Assembly: GCF_001039355.2 (NCBI RefSeq)
Contig: NW_019773825.1
Coordinates: 21,746-85,745, forward strand
Direction of reading: 5' to 3'
From: Lingula anatina
Lineage: Eukaryota; Brachiopoda; Lingulata; Lingulida; Lingulidae
Length of the DNA stretch: 64,000 bases
Shown here: positions 48,401-58,850 of the stretch, one piece after another
How positions within the stretch are numbered: position 1 is the first letter of the stretch
How the letters are laid out: each line of letters starts with the position of its first letter
Translations under genes and position numbers: made by a program
The notes under the pieces: model-generated
The model's database searches: none
Seen by the model: the letters and a program-made list of their open reading frames with translations, nothing else
Told to the model about the DNA's origin: nothing

Positions 48401-49756
48401 CAGCAGTTCGTACTTAAGAAGGGTGTGTCAGTGCCAGGAATCATGCCGATGATAGAGAGGAGAAAGCAAGTTGATAAATCTTACAGCTCTGAGAGATTTA
48501 GCTCAGGTAGTGATTCCATTTACCATTCAGCACAGGGAGCAAGTAGTTATAACCTCAATGCAGAAACTGAAACTGATCCAGAGACCTGTGAGGAATATGC
48601 TTATCTTGATAGTTCCCTGTCATCTGGCTCTAGTGGCTTTGAGAATTCTGGGAGGAGAAAAAAGAATGCAGAAAACCTCATGGCAGAAATTGATGAACAA
48701 GAAGTAAGGTAGCTACAATATGCACTAGGTTTTAGTGTTTTTTAGATGTTTTTTATGTGTGATAACTCTCCTAATGGTGTTGATTTTTTTATTTTCTTAG
48801 TGTGTGGCCTGCTGATTTTCCTTTTGTGCTCTTTGGTTTGTGTTGTTTAAATTTTCACAAATTATTCAGGTAGATAAAATAAGCTTGGTGTTATTTATTT
48901 TTTGTAATTTAGTTGACATTACACTAAATTGAGTAAATTTTGTTATTTTTGACGTTACTGTTTTTTACCTGAATGTGTTCTGTTATTTGTTTATTTGTTA
49001 GGCCTGTGACCATGCTGTTGTTTTGACCATATGCAGATGACCCCTTACATGTTATGAATCTTGGTATGCCAGCAGTACTCAATGAAAATTCTGTTTAAAT
49101 TGTTTTTTGAGTTATTAAGCTCTTTAATCCGAACATTGCAGTTATTTTGAAGCAGTGGCTTGCAGTTGTTCAGCATTCTATATCTCATTTTTAGAATTAA
49201 AATATTTTGCACTGTTTAATTTTAAATATAAAGGAGTACTTAGTAATACTGTAAAAAGAGTAGAATCACATGTAAATGTCAGAAAACAGAATACAGTTGT
49301 CTTTCTAAATGAAAAGATGAAAGTGGTAATTTAATAATAAGCAAATGCATCTCGTGAATTGAATTGATAGTTCTCACCACTTAGTGATATAAATTTCTTT
49401 TGTAATATTATTCCTGGCACTTTAGGCATGTAATATCTTCGTAGGCATATTTAAGAAATCACATAGATCGTATGTTTTATTAGGTGAACACTAATGCAGA
49501 CAAAGACAGTAATTAAATAATTTCATTGTGCTATAATTTTAGGTATGTGCGAGCCCTGTGTGATCACTATGAAGAATATGACAGTTTCCTGAGTTTTGAA
49601 GAGAGTGATTTCTTGGAACTAGTGGAAGAAATGGATGCTGAGTGGTTGATTTGTAGGATGAATCTCAATGTTGGACTGGTCAACGTGAAGATGGTGGAAA
49701 AGTACACCCTCTTTGACATTTTCATGTATCTTCATGGGGATTTCTATACTTTTTAA
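24375..49756 (+). CDS. RUSC2: RUSC1/RUSC2 homologue, RUN and SH3 adaptor
   Basis: RUSC proteins (NESCA, iporin) are cytoplasmic adaptors linking Rab GTPases, AP-4 vesicles and microtubule motors. Coding exons: 24375-24497 (ATG; acceptor at 24363), 37355-42215 (first allele of its 5' part at 30730-33443), 42741-43004, 44382-44458, 45731-45902, 46390-46495, 46819-48708, 49543-49756 (TAA). All junctions are AG/GT and the total, 7707 nt, is exactly in phase: 2568 residues, much longer than the vertebrate proteins (under about 1600). Residues 1-1750 are acidic, Ser-rich and disordered. A RUN domain spans about 1750-1930 (DHLCRAIQHILSDGLKP, WRVVEAST, FIFGLLNLRALGYWL). A Ser/Lys-rich linker follows. 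An SH3 domain ends the protein (about 2498-2550: YVRALCDHYEEYDSFLSF, EWLICR, GLVNV). RUN plus C-terminal SH3 in this order defines the family. Confidence 0.85.
24852..24943. repeat. CA/TG microsatellite
   Basis: Two CA blocks (24852-24902, with one GA interruption, and 24914-24943). Open frames across it on both strands are pure repeat translations. Confidence 0.9.
26688..26939 (+). pseudogene. Possible coding remnant, unknown family
   Basis: After an acceptor-like TCTGCTCAG, one frame runs EYNRSRRLPPGVATDIKNG, WKFACGSTNCPVNN, then a TAA (26805), then continues KVPYKGKDLEARLDTLYHD and NLSEYRLSMNKLPHH to TAG at 26937. The residues look protein-like and the GC is higher than around it. The second half recurs after the N at 33444. 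I do not recognise the family. It could be a decayed exon or transposon-derived sequence, or chance. Confidence 0.3.
29975..30154. mobile_element. Foldback element in RUSC intron (copy A)
   Basis: Inverted arms TTTGCCAATAAAATTATCGG / GATAGTTTCATTGGAAAC and GATCAATCCAACTC / GAGTTGGATTGATC surround a short centre with CTGAATGCAATCAG and CTGATTGTATTCAG. Its TAGATCAATCC motif links it to 14464-14671. The allelic copy is at 36558-36738. Confidence 0.65.
30730..33443 (+). CDS. RUSC2: RUSC giant exon, allele A, truncated by assembly gap
   Basis: It starts after TTTTTTCAG with EEQSRIKPSGGKKRY and is open for 904 codons until the N at 33444. Downstream of the N the open frame continues for 26 codons through repeated intron sequence; that tail is an artefact. 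It differs from allele B at sites such as MTNGTE for TTSGTE, GAATEW for AATEW and SEKVS for SDRVS. It should not be counted as a separate gene or exon. Confidence 0.7.
33447..40068. repeat. RUSC intron plus giant exon 5' part, haplotype copy B
   Basis: Second copy of 26861-33443. It has a longer AAT tract (35541-35570 against about 28958-28975), extra TA repeats near 35690, and a 41-bp insertion (37287-37327) close to the exon acceptor. It continues without a break into the rest of the giant exon, so it is the intact allele. Confidence 0.8.
36558..36738. mobile_element. Foldback element in RUSC intron (copy B)
   Basis: Allelic counterpart of 29975-30154, with the same arms (GATCAATCCAACTC and GAGTTGGATTGATC) and a few substitutions. 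Confidence 0.65.
37355..42215 (+). CDS. RUSC2: RUSC giant exon, allele B, disordered N-terminal region
   Basis: 4861 nt between TTTTTTTCAG and donor GTACGT, phase 0 in, phase 1 out. It encodes residues 42-1661, acidic and Ser/Asn/Asp-rich in the first 900, then basic with TWAQQRLAKESGYLRAGLT and SWKHLQEIQHAKKMRQISDW. Later parts carry five Gln-Thr motifs (Gln at about 1147, 1187, 1206, 1225, 1418), a Cys-rich patch DCKCNVC, CPVC, a KKTVSFAN segment (about 1600-1607) and a Pro-rich end PPPPQ. No membrane span or signal peptide. Confidence 0.85.
42216..42740. repeat. RUSC intron with long ACT/ACA trinucleotide tract
   Basis: 42382-42506 is a nearly pure (CTA)n/(CAA)n array. Open frames across it on both strands (poly-Thr, poly-Val) are translations of the repeat. 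The remainder is plain intron. Confidence 0.85.
42741..43004 (+). CDS. RUSC2: RUSC exon, Ser/Pro-rich segment
   Basis: Acceptor CACTTTGTAG, donor GTAAGT, 264 nt, split codons at both ends in phase 1. It encodes AKPPQEQRSVSPASDSDSD, then SPPPCDFLPSPTFESPSSS and acidic Ser repeats. Likely flexible and phosphorylated (many SP sites). Confidence 0.75.
43005..44381. other. RUSC intron, nothing recognised
   Basis: AT-rich with alternating GT/GC near the donor (43012-43036). No exon, RNA gene or repeat with clear ends is seen. Confidence 0.5.
44382..44458 (+). CDS. RUSC2: RUSC exon, start of RUN domain
   Basis: Acceptor TTTTACAG, donor GTGGGT, 77 nt ending in phase 0. The peptide VMEVIKARDVILQHFSRA-KDPVQK is the first helix of the RUN domain. 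Confidence 0.75.
44459..45730. repeat. RUSC intron ending in duplicated 66-bp splice acceptor
   Basis: The last 113 bases contain two tandem copies of a unit ending ATCCTCATTTCAG, 66 bp apart (first AG at 45663-45664, second at 45729-45730). The rest of the intron is featureless. Confidence 0.75.
45731..45902 (+). CDS. RUSC2: RUSC exon, RUN domain core
   Basis: It starts LQLLSTEDTPAVGHL and encodes VQDHLCRAIQHILSDGLKP, ELLSLFGKVKNSEWRVVEAS, which carry the most conserved blocks of RUN domains in RUSC proteins. Donor GTAATG; one base carries over. Confidence 0.85.
46390..46495 (+). CDS. RUSC2: RUSC exon, RUN domain continuation
   Basis: Acceptor TTTTCCAG, donor GTAAGT, 106 nt. The peptide is PSTKALHELVQRLETLTYLS, then TKLDAFIFGLL, helices of the RUN fold. 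Confidence 0.8.
46819..48708 (+). CDS. RUSC2: RUSC exon, end of RUN domain and linker
   Basis: Acceptor CTTTGCAG, 1890 nt. The first about 60 residues finish the RUN domain (LRALGYWLKHLQGQEKGIV, FLFLSLSSEQQNF). Then follows a Ser/Lys/Arg-rich linker with SPKR/SPKK motifs, an Asn run (NNNNNN near 47907-47921) and an Asp/Gly run (DDVDDGVDVDDGYGDEEGD). The exon must end at 48708, using donor GTAGCT. The GTAAGG five bases earlier looks better as a donor but breaks the frame into the SH3 exon. Confidence 0.8.
48709..49542. other. RUSC last intron, nothing recognised
   Basis: AT-rich intron between linker and SH3 exon. No repeat with clear ends or exon seen. Confidence 0.5.
49543..49756 (+). CDS. 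RUSC2: RUSC last exon, SH3 domain
   Basis: Acceptor TAATTTTAG. It reads YVRALCDHYEEYDSFLSF, ESDFLELVEEMDAEWLICR, GLVNV, a compact SH3 fold with the ALxDY-like (ALCDH), ExD and W/G landmarks. A 20-residue tail ends DFYTF and TAA at 49754-49756. The Tyr of the usual ALYDY is replaced by Cys/His, as is common in RUSC SH3 domains. Confidence 0.8.
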
Positions 49757-51400
49757 TCACTGCTACCAGGTAGCAGTTTCTTTGAATTTATTATAGCTCT
49801 TGCTTATAAATGTCATTAGGCAAGTATTCACTAACATGAAATTTATTGAGATTTAAATGTGTTTGGAGAATGAATGTCTTCTAATCATAAATAACAGTGA
49901 ATATTTAGTCATATTACATGCAATAGACAATTTTAGCCAAGAAGAAGAGACTAGTATTACTCATTCATATTTATAGCTCACAGCTCTTTATTGTTGCAGT
50001 CGTTTGCATACAAGATGTAAGGTATGTGTAGCTTACATATGGAGGTTAATACAATGTTTGTAATGTATGGTTAATAGATTTAAGAGAAATTGTTTTTTAT
50101 ATTATCCAAATTTAGATGATTATCAATGTGCAAAAAGCTCTAAGTCAGCTTATTTTAAATTAATTGTTTTTGGCTTGGCAGTAATTATGTCAAAGGTAGT
50201 TTTTGTAACATGCTTTTTATCAGTGTTGTGTTAAAGATAAAATGGAGCACCCAGATATTTATTAAATGATGACTGTCACTGTAAAATATGTGCCAACATA
50301 TGTATTATGTACTTTAATTTGTTCCAATTGTGTGCCATTAAACTATAAATGTTAAGCTTTAATGATAGGAAAATACAGGTAAATAAAGTGCAATATATTT
50401 AAATGTTTCACAAAGCATTGCTTGTATGGAAATGTATATAGGGAAAATGTGTCATGAAATTGTTTAATTGAAAAAGCAGCACAAGTGGATTCGAGTTGTC
50501 TGAAATGTGCTTTTTACTCTGAAAAACACATTTCATAACATATTCTAAGGATAGCTTTGTCAATTTATATATGGAAAGGGATTTTTTTTTTCGCTTTATG
50601 TTTTATTGTCAAATTTAAGATCTCATGATTATTTTCAAAGCACAAATTGTTGTTGCAGCTTCAGTTTTATTGATATTTGTTACTTCTGGGCAGGAGGCAA
50701 TGGACTTTTTGGTTATATTTTACAGTAACATTCTTTTTTTAAGTTATATTTTTTGCTTTACTCAAGAGTCTGTTTTTACTTTAAAATATTAACACTTTTG
50801 TGTGATTTTATATTTATTTATTGAGTTCATAGCCTCTGTTGTTTTATGAAGCTGAATTACCAGAAATATATACAATTATGTTAGAGAATTCATAAAATAC
50901 TAGCTCTTGTACCCTGAAAAGTATAAAACAGAAGAATATAAAGAAATGAATTGATGATAAGAGTTATACACAACAGGTATTTTTAAGTCATTCATTTTTA
51001 CTATTTATCATTATTATCTATTTATGGCTTCCTTAGTGATAAAAATGAAATCCATTTCAAGCAAGACTAATTCATATATAAATTAAATTATGGAGTTTAA
51101 CCTTAGCTATGTCTTCTTATGTTTTATTCTAGACTAGTTGTGTGCATGTCCACCATGCCGTGTTTGTAAATCGTATTCTTTTTTATCATCTTTTAAAAAC
51201 CTGTTCACATAAATAGGGAGTGTTTGGTACAAATGTGAGCTCTAGGTGCAAACTCTGCCTATGTACTGTATACGTCACGTTTCAGTGTTGATTTGAATAA
51301 ATTATTAGTAGAATAAACCATGAGCTTGTAGTATAGATATTTCTTTCTATGAATAAAGGTGTAATTATAATTCAGCGCATTTTTTGTTTTGTTTTGTTTC
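49757..51400 (+). terminator. RUSC 3'UTR and candidate poly(A) signals
   Basis: AT-rich sequence after the stop. AATAAA hexamers occur at 50382-50387, 51296-51301, 51312-51317 and 51352-51357. The first, about 630 bp from the stop, or the cluster at 51.3 kb could end the transcript. No other gene is seen here. Confidence 0.5.
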
Positions 51401-52759
51401 TTTAAAAATCCATTTAAAAACCGGTGAAAAACAACGAACTCAAACAACAGTGAACTCCTCACAATCGCCCTTAGCTAAAGTTTGGAAGGCAGCAGACCTA
51501 GTTAAAATTGCGTTAGAGAAGATTGCTTGTTATTGACACTTGGGAATTATGGGATGCATTTTTCCATGCTGCTTCCTGCTCGTGGCTAGCGGGAAAGACA
51601 AACAAGGTGAATTATTTGCCGTTAATTAAGGCTGTTCCAATCAAAGTGAATATGCCTTGGTGGGCGTATGCTTGTTTGTTGATAATCTGTTGTGTATTTG
51701 TCATTTTTTGATCTCGAAATTATGTAGATCGCTAAATAGCCGGGTGGAATCGTTGTCTTGTGTCTGCAACCACGTGGACTCTGGGGGAAAGTGAAATTGA
51801 TCGAAAAGTTTGTCTTAGTTCAAGCTTTTCTTAAGTTGAATGGATTCGAAGTATGGGATGTTATATACATTGCAAGACATGCATACACATGGTAGCATGT
51901 TTGATGAGTAATGAGTTGTGTGTTATCAGGCAAGTCGAACAAAAGCTGAAAATATTTTGCTCATACCGGTATAGATATACTGTATTAATTGTGTATGGCT
52001 TACAAACCAGGTGCCCTTGCACCGGTAATGTTAAGGTGCATATCCATCATTGTCCTGAAACATTGATGGAAAACTTAGACAGATGTATGAAACAGACTTC
52101 TGCATTTATTTTAAAATCATTGGCGTAGTTTTAAAATTATTATCGACTTGCTTAACAGAGTACTTCTCAATACCTTAGGCTGCAACAGTATACGGCACGC
52201 TTGACATACTTAAAATGCTGGAATACATCTTAAAGTGGATTAAGTTTTCTCTCTCTAGCACTTTTGTTATAAAATTTATACATTCACCTTTAACCCTCAA
52301 AATATAATTGTTGATATTGCGCTAAAACTGGGAGCAAAACCACACAGTACACGATGTCGAAGTATGATATTATCTGCATCCACGCATCTTTTAACTCCTC
52401 CAAAGTGATAGTTTCCTGTGTTGTTAATCCCTCTCATCAGTTTCTGAGTGACTATTCTTCATTGACTTTCGGCTTTGTTCCTTCACAATGGATATTAGCT
52501 TCTACCTAGTACTGGTACATCGTTCCTGCATTTTGTCCTCTAGTCCTATCTCCTGTATATCCTCTTTTTTAGCCGCCATGAACCTTTTCCTCTGCCTCTC
52601 TTGTTTTCTCTTCTTTACTGGTTTCATAGCCAGCATTTTGAATTTTTGAGACTTGGGTCTTAGGTTTACAGTAAATTAAGAATGTTTTACATGTCACACT
52701 TGTTACTACTGGGGAAGAACGATGGAGGGAAGTAGATGGTATGTAACTTTCTATTTATG
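51400..52759. other. Intergenic, possible promoter/first exon near 51.5 kb
   Basis: The segment 51480-51610 is slightly richer in GC and CpG and ends CAAACAAG before GTGAAT, a possible donor at 51606/51607. It might be the first exon of a gene to the right. Beyond it only AT-rich sequence and short chance frames are seen. Confidence 0.25.
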
Positions 52760-53798
52760 TAGCCCACATTGTGAATCTCCCTTGCACTATTATCATATTA
52801 CTGGCATCAATACTCTTCCACAGTGATTCTCCCCCATAACATTACTCCTGCTTCATTGTTTTTTGAGGGACAAGTTAAACATTTGATCACTTGGGAGTAA
52901 CATTGAAGGGTATACATAATAGGGATGTGGAGGAGTAATGATGATTGATGTGGGGACTTCGAAGTTGCACACTGTTTGCTGTTGATAAAGTTGGAAATAT
53001 ATGAATTAAGATCTGTCAATACATCAGTAGCAAAACCATCTTTGGAGATGTTCTGAAATTCTTCCGTTTTCTTGAAAAAGAGATACACAGGGTCGACAAA
53101 ATGATAGCAAGATTCAGTTTGGGATTCAGAAAAACAAAAAGAATTAGAACATAAAATTCTTGATCTATTTAGAATATAGTTTGTAATGAAGTTGGTAGAA
53201 AAATGTCACAGTAATAAAAAAGCCCTGAAGAACTTGTAAAAATTTCTACTTTCAAATTCTGTAATTCGCACTCATTTCAGTAAAATTATATAAATACATG
53301 TACATCTCAAACTAAGTTAAATCACTCCTTGCATTAGTTTTAAGTTTCCTTATGATAGAGAAGATATTAAAGCAAAAAAAAAAAAAAAAAAAAAAAAACT
53401 GAATTTTGATATTTAAAGGGTTTTAGTGTAAATTTTTCACAGAATGAGGTTTGAGTTGAGGAACATTGCATCATAGTTTGAGACGATATATATTAAGAAA
53501 GTTACATTAAAAAAAAGAGTTTTGGAACAGTTTTGATCAGATATAAAGCTTTAAGAGGAAATTTGTTTTATCTTTTCAATCATATTTTGGAATACAGGAC
53601 ACATAAAGTTACGCAATTGGAGAAAATATTGCAGCAGAAATCATACTTGACATTAGTCTTGTTTTTGACAGAAAATGTTACTCTTCAGAGTTAATAGACA
53701 GAGACCATTTATAAAGAAGTACAGAAAAAGAAAGATGTAAAAGCATATCGATGCCAGTAACATGATCATATTGCAAGGGTGAGTAACAATGTGGGCTA
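52760..53798. mobile_element. TIR-bounded element of about 1 kb
   Basis: Arms of 49 bp, 52760-52808 and 53750-53798, are inverted copies with 43 matches, beginning TAGCCCACATTGT and ending TTACTGGCATC. Between them lie an A25 run (53374-53398) and, on the minus strand, a 93-codon frame (52807-53088) starting inside the arm (YLFFKKTEEFQNISKDG, FATDVLTDLNSYISNF). The protein is not recognised. The size and long TIR suggest a DNA transposon derivative. The target duplication is not resolved. Confidence 0.75.
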
Positions 53799-56700
53799 AG
53801 TAATTTTATAATACCCCCATTTTATAAGTAACAGCAACCAAAAAAAAAAAAAAAAAATCACTCAGTGCAAGATTGTGTGTTTTCATAAATGCTGTAGAAA
53901 AATGACAAAAATATAATATTGTGTGTTGTTGGAAAGAGGAAGAATATCTTGTAGATTTTTTTTTTTTATTTTTTTGCTTTGGCAATTTATGAGAAATATG
54001 ACAAAAAGGCTTCCAAAGTTAAACTGCACTAAGTCAGTGTTTTGTTCATAGTTTTCAGTTGAATGACAGAATAAGAAAAAACCAAGTATTCATTTTTATT
54101 CCCATAGTCTATTATTGGGCTATGACAAGTTAATTAAAGAGCTGTAGAAACATGCAACCATTTGTAAAAATAGTTCGTTAAATTGTGAAAGTTAAATGTT
54201 AAGTGACAGAAAACAAGCCGTCTTGAAGTGAAAACATCATAAGGTTCGCTGCTCAATTTTACCATAGTTATTCACTGTAGTTACTGCAGTTGCTGAAGGC
54301 TTAGTCACTGTGGTAAGTTCTGAATTCTCGTTCTCCAACTCTGTTGCATGAATTGTTCATCTTTCACTAATATCTTGATAATGTTTGATGTTAGTTTGTC
54401 TTTCCGAATCGAGACAATTTCAGTTTGTTGATCTCTCTTTGTTTTCCATGATTCAATGAAACTACTCCATTATTTAACCAGGTACTGTTATATTGAAGAT
54501 ACATTTACAAATATTGTAATTGGTGCATAGGCCTGTTCAAGCATGGCACATTTTATCTGTGTCGGATTAAGTTCAAATTTCTGTTCCCATTTGAAACATC
54601 AACATTTTATCAAAATAAAAGTGAGTAGATTTTGCATAGACTTACAGTAGTTTTTGTTTTAATTAGTGCCATTCTTCTGATTGGATCAAAACAGAAGTTA
54701 GTTTGATATACTGAAGTAAGAAAGTATATTCTCACTTGTGTTTTTACTGAAACTAAGAAAATGAAAGTCTCTGATTGTGAGTCATTGCCAATGTATGTTG
54801 CAATTCTGTAACAGATAAACACCTTGAGAGAGCTGAGAATTGAATTTCCAAGTATTTAAAAGGGGCTAAAATTTGGCAGCTATTTTCTTGACAGCCGGTA
54901 AGATGGTATAATTAACATAAAAAACGCAGTCATTTGTCATAGAAGCCTCTTATCTTTATTAACAAATCAGTATGATCCAACAAACCCCTCAGGAACATTA
55001 TGTGACAAAGAAAGTCTTTAATGTCGCAAGTGTTGAATGAAGGGAAAAAATCAACATGGAGTACATGAGAAAATTTGGAACATGGGGTCCCCTTCGCTCC
55101 ATGTCATCACAGCTTTCTCGAGTACATTTGATAAGCAAACATCGATGTGGGGCCCCCAGCAAGTTTGACCAGGTTCAAATTTTCATGCTTGGTGATTATA
55201 TGTAAAATAATACAATTTCTTATCTAAACACGTCCACATGTAACAGGTCCCTAGCCTTAAGAATGCTGTAATAAAGGATGTTTATTTCATGTTCAAGGTA
55301 TTGTTTTCATTTTGGTAGGAAAATATTATGCCGGCATATTTGGTATCATATTCTTGATCACGAGCTTGCCTGTGGCTCTTTGAAATATTGAAGGGGGTGG
55401 AAGGCTTGGGGTTATGACACGGTCTTTGATTGCCGAAACGAATCTAAAGCCTGGCAGAATTGGAAATTGTAAAGAATTTGTAAGCCTGATTGTGTTTTTT
55501 GTACCTGAAGGTTTACGGCAAGATTAAATAGAAATGGATACCAACATGGTTGAATAAGACTAGAGTAAAAAAAATTAAGACAGCTTGTGCTGGTCTGTAT
55601 GAGGTTTACATTAAATCCAAATTAATGTTTTTATGTGGAATGTTATGGTAGCATTCAGCTTTAAACTGGCAACTGATTAGGTAGCGTCATTGGCCGCTGG
55701 GCCCTCAATGGAAGCCAAAGCACTGAACACAAAACCATTTTCAAATGGAAATAGTTATTCATTTTATCCTTTTATTATTCTTTAGATCATTCATTTTACC
55801 ACAACAAGCTGGTCACCTTCCATTAGCGTGTGTGGGGGACACCAGTCATCAGTCTTGTAGACCAGAGCTGTTCCAAGGTCTGTGAATTGGGGTCTGCCTT
55901 TGGGAAGTTTCAGTTGCTCAGGTATACCTCATCTTGCAGTAATATTTTGAAGTTGATTTATTTTTAATTCATTGATTTATTTGTTTTTTTTTTTTCGTAT
56001 TAAAATTTATGTGCTTCTCAAAACGGGACAAGTCTGAACATGAAATCTGTCAGGTGTGGTCATATGTGAAATCTGATATTGTTTAACTTATACAAGTTAA
56101 TTGCATTTTTGGTTATCAAAATTAACTCTTTATGTTTATTTTTTCATTTATTTATGTTTTTTAACTAATTGTTTCAAAAGTACTGAAATATATTCAGTGC
56201 ACCGGGTACTTGCCAGTTGGGTGCTGTTCACCCGAGAAAAAGTAATTGATCTTACTTCAAGATAAGCTTGAAATTGAATTCTCAGCTTCTTGTCACACAT
56301 TTAAATGACATTTTTGAAAAGTTGGGTGCAGGGTGTCAGATATGTGATTGAAGAGTTAATTCTCTCTCCCCTGTGTCCCTGACGTACAGACTCCAGGGGG
56401 GGTTGACAAAATAACTCTGTTTAAAGTTGGTCTTAACTCTAGGTAAGAAAATTTACACCTATTTCGAATCAGGATGAATTTGTTGTAGTTCAGAAAGATA
56501 CAGAGGCTATTGGTCTTATGCATTATCATTTTCTTACATTATGTAAAATAGGCCCAATATCCCCATTTAAGTGAAATATTGGTCATTTATTTGGGGCTGA
56601 AATTGACTAAAATTTTCTTGTATATATTAAAACCAACTTTTAACTCAACTTTTGTTTGTGAAACTTGGTCCATGGCTTATGCTTGGGGACAATTAACATT

Positions 56701-57592
56701 GTGCATGCTTAAGAAGTAAATGCAAGGTTGGATCTTATTCATCTCGTCTGTCTACAGATACCACCAAATACAATTGTTTACATCATGGGTATGACTTACA
56801 CCTAAAAATAATGTAGAATTTTTGTGATACCCCCCCCCCCTTCTTTTTTTTTTATGCAACTTCGAAGACAAAGTATTTTGTTTGTACTCTTTTTTTTTCA
56901 TTTAGTCTTTGGCATGATAAATTGAAGTGTTCAAGTTGAAATTAGTTCGATGACTTGGTCTTGTGGTATTTTTGATGAAGATATTTTGAATAGCTTGAAA
57001 GTTAAGGGAAAGTTTAATTTGAAGTTATGACTTTGAAGAAAAGATGCAATGACTATATGGTGATATATATGAAGTATAGATAAGGTTTCACTGTGGTTAA
57101 TAGTCCTTTATGTAATGCAAAATAAATTAAGATTACTGCTCTCTACTAGAAGTAATTTTTGCATCCACTGTTATGAGCGTGTTTGTCACAAAGACCAGTC
57201 TGTATAGCCATTTTCATTCACTGTTTGTCACGGAATAACCTTTCACTTTATGAATACTATAGCTGTGCTGCCTATCTGGTCTGAAAACCTTTTCACGCGA
57301 GTTCATGCCTGTTATGGCTAGGTTAGATAAAACAACTGCAAGGGCTGACTAAAGAAAGTTGCAAGAACGGGATCGAGAACTTGTTCAGAAGGCATTGTAT
57401 TGCTCGCGGTTTGAGCACTATAGTTGTACAATAGAGTAACGTGGTTGTAGAAACCAAAGCAGCCAGTCAAGTAATCCAACGCAAACTCTGGCTAACCAGG
57501 TGTGAATTTGGAAATGTTAGTGTAACTATTGTAGATGGTTCCCTAAAAATAACCATTATAATTCTCCCTTTCTTGCTCTCTCACTTTTACAG
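53799..57592. other. Gene-poor stretch, TGGTC-type repeat debris
   Basis: AT-rich. A sequence with GTTGGTCTTAACTCTAG (56426) and AAGTGAAATATTGG (56571) resembles debris at 26990-27490 and 59375-59455, pointing to one dispersed repeat family. A possible noncoding exon is 55787-55920 (TTCTTTAG before it, CTCAG then GTATAC after it). Nothing else is supportable. Confidence 0.4.
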
Positions 57593-57713
57593 GATTGAAT
57601 GAAAAACCGCAGACCAGATTACTGAAATGCTCCAACTTTTACTACAACCAGCACTCATGCAGAAATGATCCAAGTCATAGAAATAAACCCTTTCAGTTGC
57701 TGATAAGATTTTG
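57593..57713 (+). other. Candidate exon of a gene to the right
   Basis: CACTTTTACAG precedes and GTGAGT follows. The third frame is open across the whole 121 bases (LNEKPQTRLLKCSNFYYNQ, SCRNDPSHRNKPFQLLIRF) and stays open when spliced to 58799-58850. No family is recognised, so it may equally be a 5'UTR exon. Confidence 0.35.
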
Positions 57714-58798
57714 GTGAGTTATGAATCTATTTTCAACACAAGATTTTATCACCTCAAATCTTTACATAAGTCGGCAAGTCAGTCTCCATTAAAGCCTTTT
57801 ACACATGGCTATGGGAGACTCAATTAATTTAGTTGACCTTGAAATTGAAGGCATGTTGTTTCAAAAGTGAAATGATGAAACAAAGTAAAGATTGTACAAA
57901 GCCTACCACTTAACATGGCGATTTGCAATTTTGATTTCATTGAGATTGATTGAGGTAGAGGATGTGTCTCTGTGTCCACAACTGTGGACTTTCAAGTTTT
58001 TTGGAGTGATAAAAGATGTAAATTGAATGAAAAGAATGCACTCTCAACTAACAGCTGGCTTTTCCTTGTATTTTGTATACAGACAAAGGTGCACTGAGTG
58101 ACAATGTTTTTTGCACCCCCAGTAAAAGAGACTGGAATGAGGAAACATTCTATAACAGTTAGCACTTTTTTTCTCTCTGCTTGAAACCTGAATAAAAGGA
58201 GAAAAAAAAGGAAAGACTAAACAGAAGCTTTGAAATCAAGTTTGTTGACTCAAATCCTTAATATGTATAGTTCTCATGCACTTGTACTATGGTATGCAAA
58301 GATGTTTTTTACATCACAAGTCCAAAAAGATATATATTATTTCTGAGGTTTAAGAAAATGAGTCCGAAAGTTCATTTTCTTAGGATGTTATAATGCCTGA
58401 CAGCATGCATGACATGATATGTATGGCTTGCCAGGTGGCTGAAATTGTTACATGTACAATGTATTAGTACTTCCAAATTTTTGCCATGCCCTTCAGTTGA
58501 TTTACTGTCACTAAACATTAATATTTTTTTGAAACCAGAAAAGCGGCCTTGAAAATAAAGCTCAGCTCTGTAGAATTGGCAATCATAATGAATGTTTCAC
58601 TGAAACAAAGCAGCACGTTTCGAATGTTTGTCCTCTGCCTGTTCTGTTTACCAGGATCTTTTAAATGACATACTTAGCAAATCATTGGACTTTTATGTTG
58701 TTGCCTTATATTTAAATTCAACCAAAACTTGTGTTATGAGCATGCGGCTGATATTTTGTTGATCTTTACATTTCTTTTTTTTTTATTATTATTGGCAG

Positions 58799-58850
58799 GT
58801 TGAAGATGTGGCACCAAGGAAATTTTCAAATATTAAACTGCCAAAAAGAG
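58799..58850 (+). other. Candidate 52-nt exon of a gene to the right
   Basis: It lies between TTATTATTATTGGCAG and GTAGGT. Joined in frame to the candidate at 57593-57713 it reads LKMWHQGNFQILNCQKE. The evidence is splice-site quality and the shared open frame only. Confidence 0.35.

Noticed and set aside
48704-48715. GTAAGG at 48704 as the donor of the RUSC linker exon
   Set aside because: It would put the SH3 exon out of frame; the donor at 48709 gives QEVRYVRALCDH and an exact total frame.
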